Origin: JAOZTV01 sp965371805
Lineage (GTDB): Bacteria > Acidobacteriota > Aminicenantia > UBA2199
Direction: 5' to 3'
DNA: 64,000 nt
Assembly (NCBI GenBank): GCA_965371805.1
Contig: CBDUZW010000005.1
Coordinates: forward strand, 62,001 to 126,000
Both the position numbers and the translations under genes were made by a program. Each line of letters opens with the position of its first letter. Position 1 is the first letter of the stretch. Below, piece by piece: positions 51,801-60,646 of this stretch. The notes under the pieces were generated by a model. The model was not told the origin of the DNA. It searched no databases and worked only from the letters and a program-made list of their open reading frames with translations.

Positions 51801-52715
51801 TTACACTCCTTTTCCTATTATTAGACTCCCATTTAAGGTGTCCATTGATATTGTAGGACCGCCGTCTCCTACTTTTATACTATTAAATCGATTCGATTTA
51901 TAGACAAATCTTCCATCTTTTCTTGTCCCTTTCATCTGTTTTATTGGTAAATACTCAAAGGGGAAATCACTTAAAATTTTCCCATGCAAAGTTTTTAAGT
52001 TAAATGTTCCTTTCATGCCAGAAAGAAATCTTACATTAACACTCCCATTAATAGTTTTAAAACTACAGTCAGATAGAGGATTTTTAGTAAATTGTACATA
52101 GACTTTACCATTTGCAGTATGAACATCACCTGAACCATTTACTTTTATTGCTTCGATTTTCCCATTTGCAGTTTTTAAATTAAAATTCCCATTTAGGTCT
52201 TTGATAAAAATTTTCCCATTTGCATGCCGCACCTTACAATTTCCAATAATTTTTTGTATATCTATATCACCTTCAGTGACTGTTTTTATAGACAATTCAA
52301 CTTTTCTGGGTACCAGAATTTCCATATCATATTGAACTATGTATTCCAGTTTTTTAGAGTGCCGACCTTCTCTTCTATGGTCATCATCTCTAAATGGTCC
52401 ATCAACATATAATAAAATCTTTCCATTATCTGTTGTAATATCCAATTTAACTTCATTTTTTGCCTTTAATAATGCTTTGTTTGTTTTTGCTTTAATCGTT
52501 TTTGATATTTCCAATTTCAAGACTTTTCCATTATATCCTGTAACTTTTACAGCACCAAAAACATTATCAACTTCAAGACTTTTTCTACTACCATTAAATT
52601 TTAAACTTTTCTCGATCTTACTTTTTTCGACCTTATCAAAATCTCCAAAATCTGACCCATCCATTGTCACCCAGGCAGTCATAAACATTAATAAGACTAA
52701 TAAAAACTTTTTCAT
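51801..52715 (-). CDS. secreted DUF4097-family beta-strand repeat protein
   Basis: A 304-aa paralogue of the next gene. The start at 52715 (MKKFLLVLLMF) has GGAGGGTATA before it and gives a signal peptide (1-22). The repeats show short strands such as VRHANGKIFIKDLNGNFNLKTANGKIEAIKVNGSGDVHTANGKVYV, with NGK repeated every 18-20 residues, building a beta-helix. An ECF-type motif (TGTAACC-N16-GTCTAA) lies directly upstream, so this pair of genes can be transcribed separately from the anti-sigma gene. Confidence 0.82.
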   Translation of the reverse strand: MKKFLLVLLMFMTAWVTMDGSDFGDFDKVEKSKIEKSLKFNGSRKSLEVDNVFGAVKVTGYNGKVLKLEISKTIKAKTNKALLKAKNEVKLDITTDNGKILLYVDGPFRDDDHRREGRHSKKLEYIVQYDMEILVPRKVELSIKTVTEGDIDIQKIIGNCKVRHANGKIFIKDLNGNFNLKTANGKIEAIKVNGSGDVHTANGKVYVQFTKNPLSDCSFKTINGSVNVRFLSGMKGTFNLKTLHGKILSDFPFEYLPIKQMKGTRKDGRFVYKSNRFNSIKVGDGGPTISMDTLNGSLIIGKGV

Positions 52716-52745
52716 TATACCCTCCATTGTTTTAATATAAGTTAG

Positions 52746-52770
52746 ACATGGAATAATGAAAAAGGTTACA
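52746..52770 (-). promoter_or_regulatory. internal ECF-type promoter before the DUF4097 genes
   Basis: Minus strand TGTAACC (52764-52770), 16 bp, GTCTAA starting at 52747. It matches the motif before the sigma gene (54199-54223). The TAA of TGTAACC is also the anti-sigma stop codon. Confidence 0.65.
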
Positions 52771-53602
52771 ATAATTGTTTCAGACCGTTCTGGGCCATAT
52801 CTTTTACATCTGAGTTTAATTTTTGTTTTTTCATTAACTCTTTTAATGCCGCAATTCCTCTCTTTTCTCTTAATTCTACCAGGAGGTCTATTAAAGCTAC
52901 CTGGACAAGAGGAGAGGATTGTTTTTGAAGAGAATTCACTAAACCTGTTTTTACCTGAGCAAAATCAGAGAACAGATATAATGCTTCGACTGCAGATAAT
53001 CTAACATTCACATTGGAATCTGTATTTAATATTTTTAAAATTGAGTTTATCAGTTTTTCATTCGGAGATTGAACTGTTGATATCCAGGTTAAACCTTTCA
53101 GTCTCTGGCTTGGAGATGACTGTTCTAATAAGGTAAGGGATAATTGATGTTTCAGTTGGTCACTTTGACTCTCCAATTTCCTAACTTCAATCTTACCCAT
53201 ATCAACCTTATCAAATGTAATTTTATATCCACCATAAAAACCAATAATGAGAAATAGCAGTGAAAATGCAAATTGATATACAGGTCTTTTCGGCCAGAGA
53301 TTTTTAATAAAATCGCCAAAGTCAAACATCTTTTTTTTATTCCCTTCCTGAAAGGAGTCCAACATCGTATAAAAATTCTTTCTGAGATTTTCAGATGGCA
53401 GCTTTTCAGGTAGTATTCCAAGCTTTGTCCAGGTTTGCGTTAAGTCTTCAAATTCCTGACTACAGGATGAGCAGGTAATTAAATGATTATTTAACTCAGT
53501 CGTTTTTAAATTTGATAAATCTCCAGTCAGATGATCCGCAAATAATTGATTAATATCTGTACAATTACTTATTTTATTTTTTTTATTTACCTGATTATTC
53601 AT
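52766..53602 (-). CDS. zinc-finger anti-sigma factor with HEAT-like repeats
   Basis: A 278-aa membrane anti-sigma protein. The N-terminal zf-HC2 motif HLITCSSC (H40, C44, C47) and a preceding Cys14 are the ZAS-type sigma-binding zinc finger. One transmembrane helix lies at about 107-125. The periplasmic part (about 165-278) has armadillo/HEAT-like helices (NVNVRLSAVEALYLFSDFAQV, PLVQVALIDLLVELREKRGIAAL). The start overlaps the sigma stop by one base (TAATG). It should hold the partner sigma inactive until a signal reaches its periplasmic repeats. Confidence 0.88.
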   Translation of the reverse strand: MNNQVNKKNKISNCTDINQLFADHLTGDLSNLKTTELNNHLITCSSCSQEFEDLTQTWTKLGILPEKLPSENLRKNFYTMLDSFQEGNKKKMFDFGDFIKNLWPKRPVYQFAFSLLFLIIGFYGGYKITFDKVDMGKIEVRKLESQSDQLKHQLSLTLLEQSSPSQRLKGLTWISTVQSPNEKLINSILKILNTDSNVNVRLSAVEALYLFSDFAQVKTGLVNSLQKQSSPLVQVALIDLLVELREKRGIAALKELMKKQKLNSDVKDMAQNGLKQLL

Positions 53603-54150
53603 TATAATCCTCCCCTAAGACTCATAACCGTATACGCTTTTTTAAGATCTTTTATTGCCCTATGTACCCTCGTTTTCACAGATGACAAACTACAATCCAT
53701 CAGATTGGATATTTCCTCATATTTTAACCCTTGAAACCTGCTTAATATAAGAACTTCTTTTTTTTCAGAGGACAATGTCTCCAATGCTTTATGTAAGATT
53801 ACTTTATCCTGTTCCGATTCTGATTTTTCTTCCGGTAAGGGCTTTGTATCCAGCTCTTCATAATATTGATCTTCTAAGGATATATCCCCTTTTTTATTCC
53901 GGTAAAAATCAAAATAAACATTCCTGGAAATACTATACATCCAGGTTGTAAATTTGCTTTCACCTCTAAAAGTTTGTCTGTATTTTAATACTCTAAAAAA
54001 AACATCCTGAGTCAGATCTTCACTCACATCTCTTTTCCCACATAAACGTAAAAAATAGTTAAAAATCTTAATATGATGCCTTTCAAATAATATTGCAAGT
54101 TTCTGGACGTCGCCATTTTTGACTTTCTGCATAACCAATTCGTCTTTCAA
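53602..54150 (-). CDS. ECF RNA polymerase sigma factor
   Basis: A 182-aa ECF sigma factor. Region 2 (about 30-80: FNYFLRLCGKRDVSEDLTQDVFFRVL, then WMYSISRNVYFDFYR) and region 4 (about 125-175: LSRFQGLKYEEISNLMDCSLSSVKTRVHRAIKDL) are textbook. The start is TTG, with AAGGAG 6 nt before it; an internal ATG at residue 7 is less well placed. It heads the operon sigma, anti-sigma, DUF4097, DUF4097. Its probable promoter motif (TGTAACC-N16-GTAATA) occurs upstream of itself and of the DUF4097 genes, indicating positive autoregulation. Confidence 0.9.
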   Translation of the reverse strand: MKDELVMQKVKNGDVQKLAILFERHHIKIFNYFLRLCGKRDVSEDLTQDVFFRVLKYRQTFRGESKFTTWMYSISRNVYFDFYRNKKGDISLEDQYYEELDTKPLPEEKSESEQDKVILHKALETLSSEKKEVLILSRFQGLKYEEISNLMDCSLSSVKTRVHRAIKDLKKAYTVMSLRGGL

Positions 54151-54198
54151 ATAATACTCCTTAAATCTAACTTACACAAATTAACTTATATTATTATT

Positions 54199-54223
54199 AC
54201 TTTAAAAAACAAAAAAGGTTACA
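54199..54223 (-). promoter_or_regulatory. ECF-type promoter of the second sigma operon
   Basis: Minus strand TGTAACC (54217-54223), 16 bp, GTAATA starting at 54200. Start of transcription would be near 54190, 40 nt before the TTG start codon. Confidence 0.65.
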
Positions 54224-54229
54224 AAAACT

Positions 54230-55222
54230 TTAGTTCTTAAAAATTTTTATAGAATATTTACCATGTTTATCAACCCAGCCTCTGAACATTCCCTTAGTAT
54301 TAAAAACGGCTACGATATTTCCAATATTGTCAATTCCGATTATCCCGCCTTCTCCACCTGCTTTAACAAGTTTTTTTTTTATGACCGTTTCCGCTGCTTC
54401 CTTAAGGCTCATGTTTTTATATCTCATCAAGGCGGAGATGTCATATGCAACGACCCATCTTATAAAAAACTCTCCATGTCCAGTTGAGGAGATTCCACAT
54501 TTGTTGTCAGCAAAAGTCCCGGCTCCAATGATAGGAGAATCCCCTATTCGGCCAAACTTTTTATTGGTCATCCCACCTGTAGAGGTTCCCGCTGCAAGGT
54601 TCCCTGAACTGTCTAATGCGACACAGCCAACTGTTCCCATTTTCTTATCTTCATTTTTAGGCTTCTTCTTGTTTTTTTTCCGAATTAGAGAATCCCACCG
54701 GTCTTTTGTATAGAAATATTTACTAGAGATTAGTTCAATTCCACACTTAGCTGCAAAAGTTTCAGCACCTGCTCCGGACAATAATACATGTTTTGATTTT
54801 TCCATAACAAGTCTGGCCAATTTAATAGGATTTTTAACCTTTTTTACACCTGCTATCGCTCCTGCATTCCTCGTTTTCCCGTCCATTATTGATGAATCAA
54901 GCTCATTTTTACCCTCATTTGTAAATACAGCACCTTTTCCTGCATTGAAGAGAGGAGAATCTTCCAAAATTACTATGGTTGCTTCAACTGCATCTAGGCT
55001 TGATCCTCCATTTTTTAAAATCTCATGTCCGGTTTTTAATGCTTCTTTCAACTTATTTTTATAAGCTGCAACTCTATCCAGAGTCATTTTAGAAGGATCC
55101 ATATATCCAGCTCCACCATGAATAACAATTGCGATCGGATTTTCTGCTTTTTCACCCAATAATAAAACATTAAAAGTAAATAATAGTATTAAGAAAACAC
55201 CAACAATATGCCTGTTTCTCAT
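54230..55222 (-). CDS. secreted isoaspartyl peptidase / L-asparaginase (Ntn, family T2)
   Basis: A 330-aa Ntn hydrolase. The signal peptide (1-24) and a GGAGG site support the start at 55222 over 55249. The self-processing nucleophile is Thr197 in KKMGTVGCVALDSSG. The family signatures AIVIHGGAGY, NAGKGAVF, SSIMDGKTRNAGA and AAGTSTGGMTNK are all present. After autocleavage the beta subunit would hydrolyse asparagine or isoaspartyl dipeptides. Export to the periplasm is less common in this family. A Lys-rich insert (RKKNKKKPKNEDKK) lies just before the cleavage site. Confidence 0.92.
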   Translation of the reverse strand: MRNRHIVGVFLILLFTFNVLLLGEKAENPIAIVIHGGAGYMDPSKMTLDRVAAYKNKLKEALKTGHEILKNGGSSLDAVEATIVILEDSPLFNAGKGAVFTNEGKNELDSSIMDGKTRNAGAIAGVKKVKNPIKLARLVMEKSKHVLLSGAGAETFAAKCGIELISSKYFYTKDRWDSLIRKKNKKKPKNEDKKMGTVGCVALDSSGNLAAGTSTGGMTNKKFGRIGDSPIIGAGTFADNKCGISSTGHGEFFIRWVVAYDISALMRYKNMSLKEAAETVIKKKLVKAGGEGGIIGIDNIGNIVAVFNTKGMFRGWVDKHGKYSIKIFKN

Positions 55223-55388
55223 AAATCCTCCACCTACTAATTTAACCACTAAAATAAGCCATAGAAGCGATTCGAAATAGAAAAAATTTTAGCATATAAA
55301 AAAAATAACTTCAAATAAAAACAATTTTCTTTTTCATTTGATTCTTATCTTTTTTTTTGTTACCATAAAAACTATTAAAGGAGGAATA

Positions 55389-55925
55389 ATGTCTAAATTA
55401 AAAGGAACAAAAACCGAAAAGAATCTTTGGGATGCATTTGCCGGCGAATCAATGGCAAGAAACAAATATACATATTTTGCCAAAGTTGCCAAGAAAGCAG
55501 GCTATGAGCAGATTGCAAATTTATTTATGGAAACTGCTCAGAATGAGATGGAACATGCGAAACTACACTTCAAAGCCTTGAGTGAATTGGGAGATACAAT
55601 TGCCAATCTTAAAGCTGCCGCCTCTGGTGAGCATTATGAGTGGACAGAGATGTATCCAAATATGGCAAAGGATGCCCGTGAAGAAGGATTCAATGATATA
55701 GCATCCATGTTCGAAGGAATTGCTGCTGTTGAAAAGGAGCATGAGGAACGATACAAAAAACTTCTGTCGAATATTGAAAAAGGGTCTGTTTTTATGAAGG
55801 ATGGCAAAGTCTTTTGGAAATGCCTGAATTGCGGACATATTCACGAAGGAACTGAAGCACTAAAAGTATGCCCGGTTTGTAAACATCCACAAGCTTATTT
55901 TGAGGTTCAAGCAGAGAACTATTAA
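55389..55925 (+). CDS. rbr: rubrerythrin
   Basis: A 178-aa iron enzyme that reduces hydrogen peroxide in anaerobes. The N-terminal four-helix bundle has the diiron ligands in FAGESMARNKY, QNEMEHAKLHF, IAAVEKEHEERY, and the C-terminal rubredoxin domain has CLNCGHIHEG and CPVCKHPQAYF. AAAGGAGGAATA precedes the ATG at 55389; the in-frame start at 55338 would add a hydrophobic extension not typical of the family. It lies 28 nt before the oxidase genes, suggesting a joint oxidative-stress operon. Confidence 0.94.
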   Translation: MSKLKGTKTEKNLWDAFAGESMARNKYTYFAKVAKKAGYEQIANLFMETAQNEMEHAKLHFKALSELGDTIANLKAAASGEHYEWTEMYPNMAKDAREEGFNDIASMFEGIAAVEKEHEERYKKLLSNIEKGSVFMKDGKVFWKCLNCGHIHEGTEALKVCPVCKHPQAYFEVQAENY

Positions 55926-55952
55926 AACTAACTTGATAGAAAGGAGAACTAT

Positions 55953-57488
55953 ATGAACTATCCGATTTGGTATTTGCCCTCAATTGGTGGAGGTTTTTTA
56001 ATTGCCTTAATTGCAATAACCCATGTTTTTGTATCTCATTTTGCTGTAGGTGGCGGTTTATTTTTAATTTTTGCTGAAAAAAAAGGCTATAAGGAAAATG
56101 ATAATTCTATTATCGATTATGTAAAAAAACATGCAAAATTTTTCATCCTCATCACAATGGTTTTTGGCAGCATTTCAGGTGTAGGTATCTGGCTGATAAT
56201 CTCACTTGTCCAACCGGCAGCTACTTCAGCGTTAATACACACCTTTGTTTTTGCCTGGGCAATAGAGTGGGTTTTTTTCCTGATTGAGATCGTCGCTGCA
56301 TTTGTTTATTTTTATACATTTGGCAAAATGGAGAAGAAAAAACATTTAATTGTCGGATGGATCTATTTTATTGCCGCCTGGATAAGCCTGGTTTTAATAA
56401 ATGGGATAATCGCATTTATGCTTACTCCCGGTTCCTGGGTTGAAACCCCTAACTTTTGGAATGGATTCTTAAATCCATCTTTTCTGCCATCAATGATTTT
56501 TAGAACTTTTATGTCAACAATGTTAGCTGGTGTTTATGGATTACTTACTTCATCATTTATTAAAGAGATTAATCTAAAAGAGAAAATGTCCTCGTTTTGT
56601 GGAAAATGGACACTTACATCTCTCATTTTAGCAATTCCAACAGGCCTATGGTATATCTCTTCTCTGCCAAAAACAGCAAGATCCCTGGTTGATGGAAAGT
56701 CCCCAACAATAAAAACAGCATTTCAATATGGATTTTATGCCATCTTAGTGTTAATGACTCTTGCATTATTGATCACAATAATAAAACCAAGGTTAAATAT
56801 CAAACCTGTCGCCTTTACAGCCTTTATATGTGCATTCATTCTCATGGGAGCCTTTGAGTACAGCAGAGAGGGAGCAAGAAGGCCCTATGTTATAAATAAG
56901 GTTATGTATTCGAATGGAATAATGGTAAAAGATGTTCAGAGACTAAATGCAGAAGGTTTTTTGAAGAATTCAAAATGGGTGGAAAACAAAGAGGTCACTG
57001 CCTCTAATATTGTTAAGGCCGGTGAAGAAGTATTCATAAACCAATGTTATGCCTGTCATACTCTCAATGGATTCAATAACGATTTAGTTTCAAGAACAAA
57101 ATCTATGTCCTTTAAGGGTTTACTTGGTTATCTAAAAAAAATGCATACAATAAGACCATTTATGCCGCCTTTTATCGGAACGGAAAAAGAGATGGAGGCA
57201 TTATCGTCTTTTATCGCAAAAGGACTGCATGGAAAAGAGATAATAATTCCTGAAAAAACTGAAAAATCTAATTTAACAGGGAAAGATATCTATGAAGAAA
57301 ATTGCGCCTCCTGCCATGAAATTGAAGATATGCAGGAAAGAATTGCGAATTGGGATTTTAATAAAATTTTTAAAACTCTACCTGAATTAAGTGAATTAAA
57401 TGAAGATATGCCCGATTTTGAAGGCACTGAAGAGGAAAGGAAAGTCCTGGCTGATTTTCTTATTAAATTAAAAGGAGATTCAAAATGA
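55953..57488 (+). CDS. cytochrome bd-like oxidase subunit I with two c-type heme sites
   Basis: A 511-aa membrane protein. The first 330 residues resemble a bd-oxidase subunit I core of about eight or nine helices, with candidate heme ligands H24 and H29 (THVFVSHFAVGGG) and conserved Glu in IEWVFFLIE. The usual Q-loop is short. The C-terminal periplasmic part adds two cytochrome c modules: CYACH (365-369) and CASCH (451-455). This c-heme variant is a recognised but poorly characterised branch of the bd superfamily. It follows rubrerythrin and overlaps the second subunit by 4 nt (ATGA). It might use cytochrome c or a soluble donor rather than quinol. The acceptor, oxygen or NO, is not certain. 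Confidence 0.85.
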   Translation: MNYPIWYLPSIGGGFLIALIAITHVFVSHFAVGGGLFLIFAEKKGYKENDNSIIDYVKKHAKFFILITMVFGSISGVGIWLIISLVQPAATSALIHTFVFAWAIEWVFFLIEIVAAFVYFYTFGKMEKKKHLIVGWIYFIAAWISLVLINGIIAFMLTPGSWVETPNFWNGFLNPSFLPSMIFRTFMSTMLAGVYGLLTSSFIKEINLKEKMSSFCGKWTLTSLILAIPTGLWYISSLPKTARSLVDGKSPTIKTAFQYGFYAILVLMTLALLITIIKPRLNIKPVAFTAFICAFILMGAFEYSREGARRPYVINKVMYSNGIMVKDVQRLNAEGFLKNSKWVENKEVTASNIVKAGEEVFINQCYACHTLNGFNNDLVSRTKSMSFKGLLGYLKKMHTIRPFMPPFIGTEKEMEALSSFIAKGLHGKEIIIPEKTEKSNLTGKDIYEENCASCHEIEDMQERIANWDFNKIFKTLPELSELNEDMPDFEGTEEERKVLADFLIKLKGDSK

Positions 57489-58543
57489 CAGATCTAATCC
57501 CTACACTTGATACCTTGCCTGCTCCAGCAGGAATTTTTTATCTCTTATTGATGTTGACACTTCCGCTTCACCTGCTTATGATGAACGCAATGATTGGTTC
57601 ATCTATAATATCACTATATCAACATTTCAAAAAAGGAGAAAAATCAAACGATCTATCGCATTTGATTGCAAAATTTCTTCCTTTAACTATTGCATTTACA
57701 GTTAATCTTGGTATTGCACCATTTCTATTTCTACAAGTCATTTATGGTAATTTTATTTATGTAAGTTCAATATTAATGGGTGCATTCTGGATTAGTATGT
57801 ATGTAATTTTAATCCTGGGATATTATGCAAGTTATCTATATGATTTCAAATTTAAAATTCTGGGGAGAAAAGCTGTCTGGGTACTCACAATTGGAGTCGC
57901 GATATTTCTATTCATCGGTTTCCTTTTTACAAATAATATGACCCTGATGCTGTCTCCGGAAAAATGGGGTGCATATTTTGCAAATAAATCAGGTACTATT
58001 CTCAATTTGAGTGAGCCGACTATTTTACCCAGATTGCTTCATTTTCTAATAGCCTCAATTGCAGTGGGTGGCTTGTTTGTGTCATTACTTGGAAAACTAA
58101 TGAAAAAAAAGGACCCTGAACTAGCAAAAAAAGCAGAGAATACTGGAATGAAAACATTTTTCATATTCACTTCCGTTCAGCTTTTAATTGGAGTCTGGTT
58201 TTTAATATCATTACCAAAAGAAACTATGATGGTATTTATGGGTAAAAACATTATTGCAAGTATAATATTCATAATTGCATTGATTTTAGCAATATCTTTA
58301 TTGCATTTTGGGTATAAGAAGAAAACATATACCTCTGCAATACTGGTTACAATTACAGTATACCTGATGGTATTTATGAGAGATTTTGCAAGATCTTCAT
58401 ATTTGAAAAAATATTTCTCATTTGAAAGCCTGAAAATCAATACTGAGATTTCACCTATAATACTCTTTGCAGTTTCATTACTTATTGGTATTTACACTAT
58501 ATACTGGCTGATAAAACAAGCATATATTGCATATAATCGTTAA
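57485..58543 (+). CDS. second membrane subunit of the bd-like oxidase
   Basis: A 352-aa protein with about eight transmembrane helices and little else. Its position (4-nt overlap with the heme-c subunit) and size are what one expects of the second subunit of a bd-like oxidase. The first helices (PAGIFYLLLMLTLPLHLLMMNAMIGSSI) carry a His that could contact heme, and IASIAVGGLFVSLLG resembles the SHFAVGGG segment of subunit I, so the pair may have a duplicated origin. The family assignment by sequence alone is weak; the genetic link is strong. Confidence 0.75.
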   Translation: MTDLIPTLDTLPAPAGIFYLLLMLTLPLHLLMMNAMIGSSIISLYQHFKKGEKSNDLSHLIAKFLPLTIAFTVNLGIAPFLFLQVIYGNFIYVSSILMGAFWISMYVILILGYYASYLYDFKFKILGRKAVWVLTIGVAIFLFIGFLFTNNMTLMLSPEKWGAYFANKSGTILNLSEPTILPRLLHFLIASIAVGGLFVSLLGKLMKKKDPELAKKAENTGMKTFFIFTSVQLLIGVWFLISLPKETMMVFMGKNIIASIIFIIALILAISLLHFGYKKKTYTSAILVTITVYLMVFMRDFARSSYLKKYFSFESLKINTEISPIILFAVSLLIGIYTIYWLIKQAYIAYNR

Positions 58544-58553
58544 TCATTGATGT

Positions 58554-58587
58554 ATTGAAGGGGTAAATATATCTTTACTCCTTCAAT
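58554..58587. terminator. terminator after the oxidase operon
   Basis: ATTGAAGGGGTAAA (58554-58567) pairs with TTTACTCCTTCAAT (58574-58587) at 13 of 14 positions, with a 6-nt loop. It closes the rubrerythrin-oxidase operon. Confidence 0.75.
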
Positions 58588-58721
58588 ATAATCGACAAAA
58601 CCTCAAAATATGATATAATACACCTTCAAAGGTACTAATTCTCAAATCAAGATGAAAAAACTTTTTAAAGGGAAATGTGTATTTATATTTAAATCAAATG
58701 ATTTAAGTAGTGGAGAGGACT

Positions 58722-60539
58722 ATGAAAAAAATAAGAAATATAGCAATTATTGCCCATGTCGATCATGGAAAAACGACTCTGATCGATGCCGCTTTAAAAC
58801 AGTTAGGTGTTTTTAGAGAAAACCAGAAGGTTAAGGAAAGAGTTATGGACTCTAATGACCTTGAGCGGGAGAGAGGCATAACCATTTTCTCAAAAAATGC
58901 TTCCCTTGATTATAATGGATATAAGATAAACATTGTTGACACTCCGGGACATGCTGATTTTGGAGGAGAGGTACAGAGAATAATAAGGATGGTTGATTCA
59001 GTATTACTGCTTGTTGATGCGTTTGAAGGTCCAATGCCGCAAACAAAATATGTCCTGAAAAAAGCATTGGAACAGGGATTAGATCCCATAGTTGTTATAA
59101 ACAAGATTGATCGTCCTAACGCAAGGCCTGATGAAGTCTTAAACTTGGTCTTTGACCTCTTTGTAGAATTAAATGCAAATGAAGAGCAGCTCGATTTCCC
59201 TATAATTTATGCTTCTGCTAAAGAGGGATATGCAAGATATGAGGCAGAAGATGAAAACATGGATTTAAAACCACTTTTCGAAACAATAATTAAACATGTT
59301 GACGAACCGGAAGGTGATAAAGATAAACCGGTACAATTTTTAACATCTGCAATCTCGTACGATAATTATCTTGGAAAGATGGGAACCGGAAGAATTCATA
59401 ATGGCACATTAAAACAGGGTGAGGAAATTCTTCTTTTAAAAAGAAATGGAGAGCAGAAACTTTGTAAAATCACGAAGCTCTACACTTACCAGGGAATAAC
59501 AAAAACTGCCATTAAAGAGGCTTCTGCTGGCGACATAGTTTCAATAGCCGGAATTGAATCCATTGATGTTGGAGAAACTATATCAGATAAAGACCATCCT
59601 AAAAGATTGAAATCAATTGATATCGATGAACCAACCCTCGCTATGAATTTTATTGTAAATGACTCACCCTTTGCAGGCAATGAAGGAAAATATGTTACAT
59701 CCAGACATATTTGGGATAGACTCCAGAAAGAACTTCTAACAAATGTAAGTTTAAAGGTATCAGAAACAGATAAAAAAAACACATTCCTGGTTAAAGGTAG
59801 AGGTGCCCTTCAACTCTCAATTTTAATTGAAAATATGCGAAGAGAGGATTTTGAGTTTCAGGTATCAAAACCGGAAGTAATATTTAAAGATGTAAACGGT
59901 GAAAAATGTGAGCCTATTGAACATGCTATCGTTGATGTTGCTGATGAATATAGTGGCGTTGTGATCGAGATGTTCGGTATGAGAAAGGGAGAATTGATAA
60001 ATATGACCTCCGGAGTTAGCGGATATACAAGAGTTGAATTTCACATCCCATCGAGAGGATTGATAGGATTTAATAATGAGTTCTTAACTGCAACTCACGG
60101 AACAGGAATACTAAACCATAGTTTTCATGGTTATGGACCCTATAAAGGTGATTTTAACAAAAAAACAAAGGGTGTCTTAATAGCACTCGAATATGGCGTC
60201 TCTGTGCCATTCGCAATATTTAATCTTCAACCCAGAGGGACACTTTTTCTAGATCCCGGAGTACCAGTTTATGCTGGAATGATAATAGGTGAACATAGTA
60301 AAGATGAAGATCTTGTTGTTAATATTTGTAAAACTAAAAAACACACAAATATGAGGGCATCAGGTTCTGATGATGCAATAAAACTGGTACCGCCAAGAAA
60401 ATTCACCTTAGAACTGGCATTAGAATATATTGAAAATGATGAACTTCTGGAAATTACTCCTAAAAATATCAGAATGAGAAAAAAACTACTTAACATCCAT
60501 GAAAGAAAGAGATTTGATAAACAGAAGAGTATCATCTAA
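58722..60539 (+). CDS. typA: ribosome-associated GTPase TypA/BipA
   Basis: A 605-aa translational GTPase needed for stress and cold adaptation in many bacteria. The G-domain motifs are G1 AHVDHGKTT, G2 RERGITI, G3 DTPGHADFGGE, G4 NKIDRP and G5 SAKEG; the unique C-terminal domain follows with GVSGYTRVEFHIPSRGLIGFN. The start at 58722 has GGAGAGGACT before it; an in-frame GTG at 58710 is less likely. It stands alone, downstream of the oxidase operon terminator. Confidence 0.96.
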   Translation: MKKIRNIAIIAHVDHGKTTLIDAALKQLGVFRENQKVKERVMDSNDLERERGITIFSKNASLDYNGYKINIVDTPGHADFGGEVQRIIRMVDSVLLLVDAFEGPMPQTKYVLKKALEQGLDPIVVINKIDRPNARPDEVLNLVFDLFVELNANEEQLDFPIIYASAKEGYARYEAEDENMDLKPLFETIIKHVDEPEGDKDKPVQFLTSAISYDNYLGKMGTGRIHNGTLKQGEEILLLKRNGEQKLCKITKLYTYQGITKTAIKEASAGDIVSIAGIESIDVGETISDKDHPKRLKSIDIDEPTLAMNFIVNDSPFAGNEGKYVTSRHIWDRLQKELLTNVSLKVSETDKKNTFLVKGRGALQLSILIENMRREDFEFQVSKPEVIFKDVNGEKCEPIEHAIVDVADEYSGVVIEMFGMRKGELINMTSGVSGYTRVEFHIPSRGLIGFNNEFLTATHGTGILNHSFHGYGPYKGDFNKKTKGVLIALEYGVSVPFAIFNLQPRGTLFLDPGVPVYAGMIIGEHSKDEDLVVNICKTKKHTNMRASGSDDAIKLVPPRKFTLELALEYIENDELLEITPKNIRMRKKLLNIHERKRFDKQKSII

Positions 60540-60568
60540 TTAATCAGTAAAATAATAAAAATTAATAT

Positions 60569-60597
60569 TTGACATTTTTTTTGGATTCATCTATTAT
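60569..60597 (+). promoter_or_regulatory. promoter of the zinc-motif membrane protein
   Basis: Perfect TTGACA (60569-60574), 17 bp, TATTAT (60592-60597), about 50 bp before the GTG start at 60647. Confidence 0.8.
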
Positions 60598-60646
60598 CAA
60601 TAGTGTGTATACAGGAATTATTATGCGTTGATTTTTAGAGGATTAT

